From contig NSGV01000002.1 in assembly GCA_002300355.1 (NCBI GenBank), positions 124,001 to 188,000 of the forward strand: a DNA stretch of 64,000 nucleotides, in the 5' to 3' direction. Numbering within the stretch: position 1 is the first letter of the stretch; the number at the start of each line of letters is the position of its first letter. Positions 60,237-64,000 of the stretch are shown piece after piece. Below the pieces are notes generated by a model. The model did not search any database and was not told where the DNA came from. It worked only from the letters and a program-made list of their open reading frames with translations. The translations under genes and the position numbers were made by a program. The DNA comes from Streptomyces sp. TLI_235. Its GTDB lineage: Bacteria; Actinomycetota; Actinomycetes; Streptomycetales; Streptomycetaceae.

Positions 60237-61025
60237 ATGACCCTCGCCCCCGCCTACCTGTTCGACAACAGGAGCGAGCACGCCGCCGAGCAGCACCGCT
60301 GCCTGGCGGAGTGGCTCGACCCGATCAGCATCGAGCGGCTGGTCGGCACCGGTGTCCGCCCAGGCCTGCACTGCCTGGACGTCGGTACCGGCGCCGGCAG
60401 CATCGCCGTCTGGCTGGCCGACCGGGTCGGCCCCGCCGGCCGGGTGCTCGCCACCGACCTCGCGCCGCTGCCGGTCCCGGAGCGGCCGAACCTTGTCGTG
60501 CAGCGCCACGACATCCTCCACGACCCGCTGCCGGAGGCCGGGTTCGACCTGATCCACGTCCGGCTGGTGCTCTCCCACCTGCCGGAGCGGGAGGAGGTGC
60601 TGCACCGTCTGCTGGCCGCGCTGCGGCCCGGCGGGGTGCTGCACCTGCTGGAGTTCGACGCCGAGTACGCGCCGGTGCTGCTCGCCCCCGACGCTCGCGC
60701 CAAGGAACTGTTCGAGCGCTTCCAGCGGGCCAAGCTCCAGGCGTTCCGGGAGCGCGGCTCGCACCAGGGCTGGGGGCGCGAGTGCGTGGCCGCCCTGCGG
60801 CGGGCCGGCTTCACGGACGTCGAGGCGGTGCCGTACGTCACCGCGCTGACGCCCGGCTCCCCCGGGCTGCGGCTGCAGGTCCACAACACCCGCCACCTGC
60901 GCGAGCCGCTGCTGCGGGCCGGCCTGACCGACGCCGAACTCGCCGAGCTGCGCGAGGTCCTGGCGCACCCGGACTTCCGGGCCTGCTCCAACCTGGTGCA
61001 CACCGTGCACGGCCGGCGCCCGTGA
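60237..61025 (+). CDS. Class I SAM-dependent methyltransferase
   Basis: 262 residues, ATG with GGAG upstream. SAM-binding motif LHCLDVGTGAGSIAVWLADR, then ATDLAPL (acidic end of strand 2), DLIHVRLVLSHLPEREEVLH and RPGGVLHLLEFD. A small-molecule methyltransferase; substrate unknown. It lies downstream of the frameshifted oxidase fragment and overlaps the next tiny frame by 4 bases, so the three may have been one operon. Confidence 0.9.
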   Translation: MTLAPAYLFDNRSEHAAEQHRCLAEWLDPISIERLVGTGVRPGLHCLDVGTGAGSIAVWLADRVGPAGRVLATDLAPLPVPERPNLVVQRHDILHDPLPEAGFDLIHVRLVLSHLPEREEVLHRLLAALRPGGVLHLLEFDAEYAPVLLAPDARAKELFERFQRAKLQAFRERGSHQGWGRECVAALRRAGFTDVEAVPYVTALTPGSPGLRLQVHNTRHLREPLLRAGLTDAELAELREVLAHPDFRACSNLVHTVHGRRP

Positions 61026-61120
61026 GCAGCACGACGGAGGCCCCGGAGACGGCGGCTCCACCGGCCGTCGTCCTCGACGTGGCAGCCGCCCACCTGCGCG
61101 CCCTGGGCCACCGCCCCTAG
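61022..61120 (+). CDS. Tiny open frame overlapping the methyltransferase stop (32 aa)
   Basis: GTG overlaps the methyltransferase TGA (GTGA) and reads MSSTTEAPETAAPPAVVLDV then AAAHLRALGHRP and TAG. It looks like the beginning of a longer protein cut short by the EF-hand remnant that follows. Real as translated sequence only if coupling works; function unknown. Confidence 0.35.
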   Translation: MSSTTEAPETAAPPAVVLDVAAAHLRALGHRP

Positions 61121-61204
61121 CGGCTGCCCGGGGGCGTCCTCGCGCTCGGCACGGGGCCGCACCGGACCGAGGGCCGGATCTCCTGGGCCGGGCCAGTGCA
61201 GGCG

Positions 61205-61351
61205 GTCCGGGGAGGCGGGCGCCTCACCGAAGGCCTTGAGGATGCGGTTGGCCTCGGCGTCCCAGTCGGCACGGTCGATCCGCCGTCGCCGTCCACGTCC
61301 CAGAGGTCGAAGCGCTTCTGGGCGCGGTCGAGCTGCACGGGAAGTGGTCAT
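61205..61351 (-). pseudogene. EF-hand calcium-binding protein remnant
   Basis: A good ATG (61351, GGAG upstream) is followed after one base slip by VQLDRAQKRFDLWDVDGDG and, after a second slip in the GGC run, RIDRADWDAEANRILKAFGE, the first EF-hand of calerythrin-like streptomycete proteins (DxDxDGxIDxxD). The sequence then stops matching at about residue 55. Two single-base deletions and a 3' truncation. Confidence 0.75.
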
Positions 61352-61633
61352 CTCGGAAATCTCCAAGGGGCGTCTCGCACGGGCTGCCGGCACGAGATCG
61401 GCGCGGCCACGGAACGTCAGAGCACCCCACAGTGAGCGACCGATCGCGCACACGCGGCCGTTCGGTCCGAAAACACACTTCGTTGACGCTCCATCTCCTC
61501 GCCCGAATCCGAAATCGTGCCTCCGAACCCCGAATCGGGGACACGGTCAACGGCCGGGGAAAGCGCAGCCCGCGCGAGTGATCACTGACGGTCCGGCACC
61601 TTTTCCGCCCCTTCCGGCGCTTACGCTCGGTCC

Positions 61634-61930
61634 GTGACCGAATCACTCTCGCCGCTCCCGCTGATCGGCCTCGCACCGCAGGACTTCGCCGCCGTGAACG
61701 CGCTGCACGGCGCCGTCGAGGAGGCCGCCGCCGCGGCCGGGGTGGAGCCGGTGCTGCTGGAACTCGTCCGACTGCGCTGCTCACAGATCAACGGCCGGGC
61801 GCTGCACCGGGCGGCCCGCGCCGTCCTGACCGAGCAGGAGGCGGCCCTCGTCGCCTGGGCCGCCACCGTGGTCAACACCTACAACCGGATCGCCGTGACC
61901 TCCCGGCCGGTCGCCGTCGCGGGAGTCTGA
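61634..61930 (+). CDS. Shortened AhpD/carboxymuconolactone-decarboxylase-like protein
   Basis: 98 residues from GTG; TACGCT lies 7-12 bases upstream. Helices LVRLRCSQINGRALHRAARA and LVAWAATVVNTYNRIAVTSR match the start and end of AhpD-like proteins, but the redox CxxC segment and the helix after it are missing: the family has QINGCxxCLxxH where this has QINGRALHRAA. Either an internal deletion made it non-catalytic, or it is a structural variant. It ends 3 bases before the DUF4239 start. Confidence 0.65.
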   Translation: MTESLSPLPLIGLAPQDFAAVNALHGAVEEAAAAAGVEPVLLELVRLRCSQINGRALHRAARAVLTEQEAALVAWAATVVNTYNRIAVTSRPVAVAGV

Positions 61931-61932
61931 CG

Positions 61933-62769
61933 GTGGAGGTCTGGCTGCTCAACAATGTGTCGACCTTCATCCTGGCGGCGATCGTGGTCGGCGGTGTCGT
62001 GGTCGTCGCGCTGCTCGGCAGCGCGCTGACCCGGCGCCGCTACCCGCAGACCGCCAGCGGCGACCACAACGACATGGTGGGCGTGGTGCTCAGCATGTTC
62101 GGCGCCATCTACGGCGTGATCCTCGCCTTCGTCATCGTCACGCTCTGGACGCAGCTGGAGAGCGCCGAGACCGTGGTGGCCACGGAGGCCACCGCCGCCG
62201 CCCAGATCGTCCGGGACGCGCAGGCCTTTCCGCCGGCGCAGCGCGATCAGGTGAACCGGGCGGTCGACGGGTACGTGCATGCCGTGGTCGAGCAGCAGTG
62301 GCCGCTGATGCGGGCGGGCGAGGGCGACTACAACCGCACCGCCGCCAAGCTGGAGGCCGTCTACCAGGCGCTGCAGGCCTACCAGCCGGACACGCACTCC
62401 GAGCAGACCTTCTACGACCAGGCGGTGGAGAGCATCGGCCAGGTGGCCGGCCAGCGCCGGGCCAGGATCACCCAGAGCGGCCAGCAACTGCCGGTGCTGC
62501 TGCAGGTGCTGGTGTACGGGGGTGCGGTGGTGATCCTGCCGCTGACCTTCCTGTACGGCATCCGCAGTCGGCGGATCCAGCTGCTGTTCGTGGGCTCGGT
62601 GGCGGCGCTGATCGGCTTCGGTCTGCTGCTGGTGCTCGTCCTGGACCGGCCGCTCGCCGGGGAGTTGAGCGTGAGCCCGAGCCCGTTCAAGGAGGGGGCA
62701 CTCTCGAAGTTCTGGGAGGGCCCGGTCGTGCCGGGGGCGGGGGTGGCGGACGCGCCGGCCGCGCGCTGA
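61933..62769 (+). CDS. DUF4239 (bestrophin-like) membrane protein
   Basis: 278 residues from GTG with GGGAG upstream. Four transmembrane helices (about 8-30, 52-72, 195-215, 222-242) around an extracytoplasmic helical domain, pattern of DUF4239. The family is linked to bestrophin channels by distant similarity; function unknown. Tightly spaced after the AhpD-like gene, so probably co-transcribed. Confidence 0.85.
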   Translation: MEVWLLNNVSTFILAAIVVGGVVVVALLGSALTRRRYPQTASGDHNDMVGVVLSMFGAIYGVILAFVIVTLWTQLESAETVVATEATAAAQIVRDAQAFPPAQRDQVNRAVDGYVHAVVEQQWPLMRAGEGDYNRTAAKLEAVYQALQAYQPDTHSEQTFYDQAVESIGQVAGQRRARITQSGQQLPVLLQVLVYGGAVVILPLTFLYGIRSRRIQLLFVGSVAALIGFGLLLVLVLDRPLAGELSVSPSPFKEGALSKFWEGPVVPGAGVADAPAAR

Positions 62770-62776
62770 ACGCCGC

Positions 62777-63295
62777 TCAGGCGTCGGGCCCCTGGGCCCG
62801 CAGCCGCCGGACGTTCTCCAGCGACTCGCGGAGTTCGTCCAGCCAGGTCTCGGAGTGCCGCTGGACGAGCCGGACGCACCAGGCCAGCGCGTCGCTGCGG
62901 CTGCGGGCCACCCCGGCCTCGACGAGGGTGTCCAGCACCTGCCGTTCGGGCTGCCGGAGCCGGGTCATCACCGGCGCCGACACCGTGGTGAACATCCCGC
63001 GGACGCCGTCGCACTCGGCCCCCCACGAGACCTTGCGCCCGTACCGCCGCTCGGCCTCGCGCGCGACGGTCATCCGCGCCTCCCGGGTCCGCTCCCGGAA
63101 CTCGGCGATCCGCCCCTCCACCGCCGCCTCCCGCTCGCCCTCCGACACCCCGTCCGCCAACTCGGGCGGCGGGATGCGCCCGACCACCGTGATCTCCTCC
63201 CGGTCCACGGCGATCTCGACCAGCTCACTGAACAGCCCTTCCGGCAGCCGGCCGGTGAACCAGCCGCGCAGGGCCTCCTGCTCTGACGTAATCAT
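62777..63295 (-). CDS. Conserved hypothetical actinobacterial protein (172 aa)
   Basis: ATG at 63295 fits the family start I recall (MITxEQxxALRxWFxGRLP); an ATG seven codons upstream is possible. TVDREEITVVGRIPP-like start, a long charged middle helix (REAAVEGRIAEFRERTREAR), then the conserved core RYGRKVSWGAECDG, RLRQPERQVLDTLVEAGVAR, SRSDALAWCVRLV. Helical and soluble. Function unknown. Converges with the DUF4239 gene with 7 bases between stops. Confidence 0.75.
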   Translation of the reverse strand: MITSEQEALRGWFTGRLPEGLFSELVEIAVDREEITVVGRIPPPELADGVSEGEREAAVEGRIAEFRERTREARMTVAREAERRYGRKVSWGAECDGVRGMFTTVSAPVMTRLRQPERQVLDTLVEAGVARSRSDALAWCVRLVQRHSETWLDELRESLENVRRLRAQGPDA

Positions 63296-63425
63296 GTAAT
63301 CATCATTACTCCGCATCGGACAGGCCGCAAGAGGTCGCCGGCCGAAGGACGCCGCCGTCCCTCTCGCCGGTCTCACCCCCCGGGGCACGCAGGCCCGGGA
63401 CGGGGACACGTGGCATCCTGCCCGG

Positions 63426-63791
63426 ATGGTCTCCGCCGTTTCCCAGCACCTCCGTCTCCTGCCCGGCGAGTACGTCATCGAGCACCTGGGCGACGGCGCC
63501 CCGCTGCCCGACGGCCAGTGGCTCGCCGTGGTCCGCGCCCCGGAGGGCCTGACCGCCATCCGCCCCGCTCGGCCCGAGGAAGCCGATCGCTGGTCCGCGC
63601 TCTACGGCGGCGACACCGCCCATGCGGTCGACGTGCCGGGCATGCTCGCCGCCCTGCTCACGCCGCTGGCCGCCGGCGGTATCCCGGTCTTCGTCACGTC
63701 GACCTTCCACGCCGACATCGTCCTGGTGCCCAGCGGATGCGTGTCCGCCGCGCAGGCCGCCCTCCGGGCAGCGGGCCACGTGGTCGCCTGA
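63426..63791 (+). CDS. ACT-domain-containing protein
   Basis: 121 residues. LLPGEYVIEHLGDGAPLPDG and the closing strand GGIPVFVTSTFHADIVLVP are typical of the two-ACT CASTOR-like family in actinomycetes, which bind amino acids and act as sensors. Divergent from the 172-residue hypothetical. No strong ribosome site; a leaderless transcript is possible. Confidence 0.8.
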   Translation: MVSAVSQHLRLLPGEYVIEHLGDGAPLPDGQWLAVVRAPEGLTAIRPARPEEADRWSALYGGDTAHAVDVPGMLAALLTPLAAGGIPVFVTSTFHADIVLVPSGCVSAAQAALRAAGHVVA

Positions 63792-63836
63792 CGCGGCGGG
63801 CCGCTCTTCGCCTCCGGAACGACGACACGACCTCCT

Positions 63837-64000
63837 GATCTCCCGCTCGCGCTGCCCGCTGCGCCGGAGCTCGACGAATGGCGGATCGGGCTGGTGACCT
63901 GGCGGCTGCTCGTCCCGCAGACGGCTCGTCCCGCCGTCGCGGCCGGCACGGCCAAGGGCCTCGCCGCCGCCGACAACCCATTGACGGACCGCGACTGCGT
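63837..64000 (+). other. Partial open frame running off the right edge
   Basis: A frame reads DLPLALPAAPELDEWRIGLV, TWRLLVPQTARPAVAAGTA, LAAADNPLTDRDC to the end of the window. Composition is gene-like but no start codon is clear, so it may be the middle of a displaced or broken gene. No family recognised. Confidence 0.35.

Noticed and set aside
1..64000. CRISPR arrays, rRNA, complete tRNA genes, restriction-modification or retron systems
   Set aside because: No regular spaced repeats, conserved RNA motifs or marker domains of these systems were found on either strand by eye.

Overview
The window is GC-rich DNA with strong third-position GC bias, many GTG starts and purine-rich ribosome binding sites. 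Together with CebR-type operators, a copper-type formylglycine-generating enzyme, Tat and lipoprotein exports and an RsbW/STAS pair, this points to a streptomycete (Streptomyces, Kitasatospora or a close relative, Actinomycetota). I see no rRNA, complete tRNA, CRISPR array, ribosomal or other core operons. The many solitary regulators, secreted hydrolases and broken genes suggest an accessory or chromosome-arm region. No single large novel system is evident; the interest lies in several unusual small loci.

Layout. 0-7.6 kb: tail of an MFS exporter, an M48 membrane protease with a zinc ribbon, two unrecognised genes, a tandem Nudix protein, and an OmpR-type two-component system divergent from a PepSY-domain membrane protein. 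7.7-15.4 kb: an F420/NADP-dependent oxidoreductase, a beta-carbonic anhydrase divergent from a CynR-like LysR regulator, two small genes, a membrane protein, a secreted M1 peptidase, a secreted TNT-like NAD glycohydrolase and a lipoprotein. 15.4-19 kb: a serpin, a CapA-type lipoprotein and a leucine-rich-repeat remnant, lying between two scraps of IS5-type transposase. 19-32.5 kb: a substrate-binding lipoprotein, a decayed amidohydrolase, a secreted S53 protease, a reductase, a DedA protein, acetyltransferases, the RsbW/STAS switch, a SLC13/ArsB-like transporter with a universal stress protein, and an SDR enzyme.

32.5-45 kb: a TipAL-type MerR regulator with its own 19-bp-spacer promoter, a LacI regulator divergent from a ROK sugar kinase with a palindromic operator between them, a glyoxalase-like protein, a TetR/hydrolase operon with an operator, a secreted esterase, a sulfatase interrupted by one in-frame TAG directly before its presumed maturase (formylglycine-generating enzyme), and an aldo/keto reductase. 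45-48.6 kb is a graveyard: an Rhs toxin tail and an overlapping S1-like immunity gene, both frameshifted, next to a frameshifted IS5-family transposase.

48.6-64 kb: a DinB-like protein, a GH12 cellulase with a ricin-type carbohydrate-binding module behind two CebR boxes, a sirtuin, a GNAT-AAA+ fusion ATPase, remnants of an exported chitin-binding protein, a histidine phosphatase, a YhgE/DUF3533 membrane protein, a cytoplasmic papain-like protease with a duplicated C-terminal domain, a frameshifted amine-oxidase-type fragment followed by a methyltransferase, an EF-hand remnant, a shortened AhpD-like protein, a DUF4239 membrane protein and small conserved genes. About a dozen loci are truncated or frameshifted, several by a single base in a G/C run. 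Some of these could be sequencing errors, so read-level checking matters before calling them dead.
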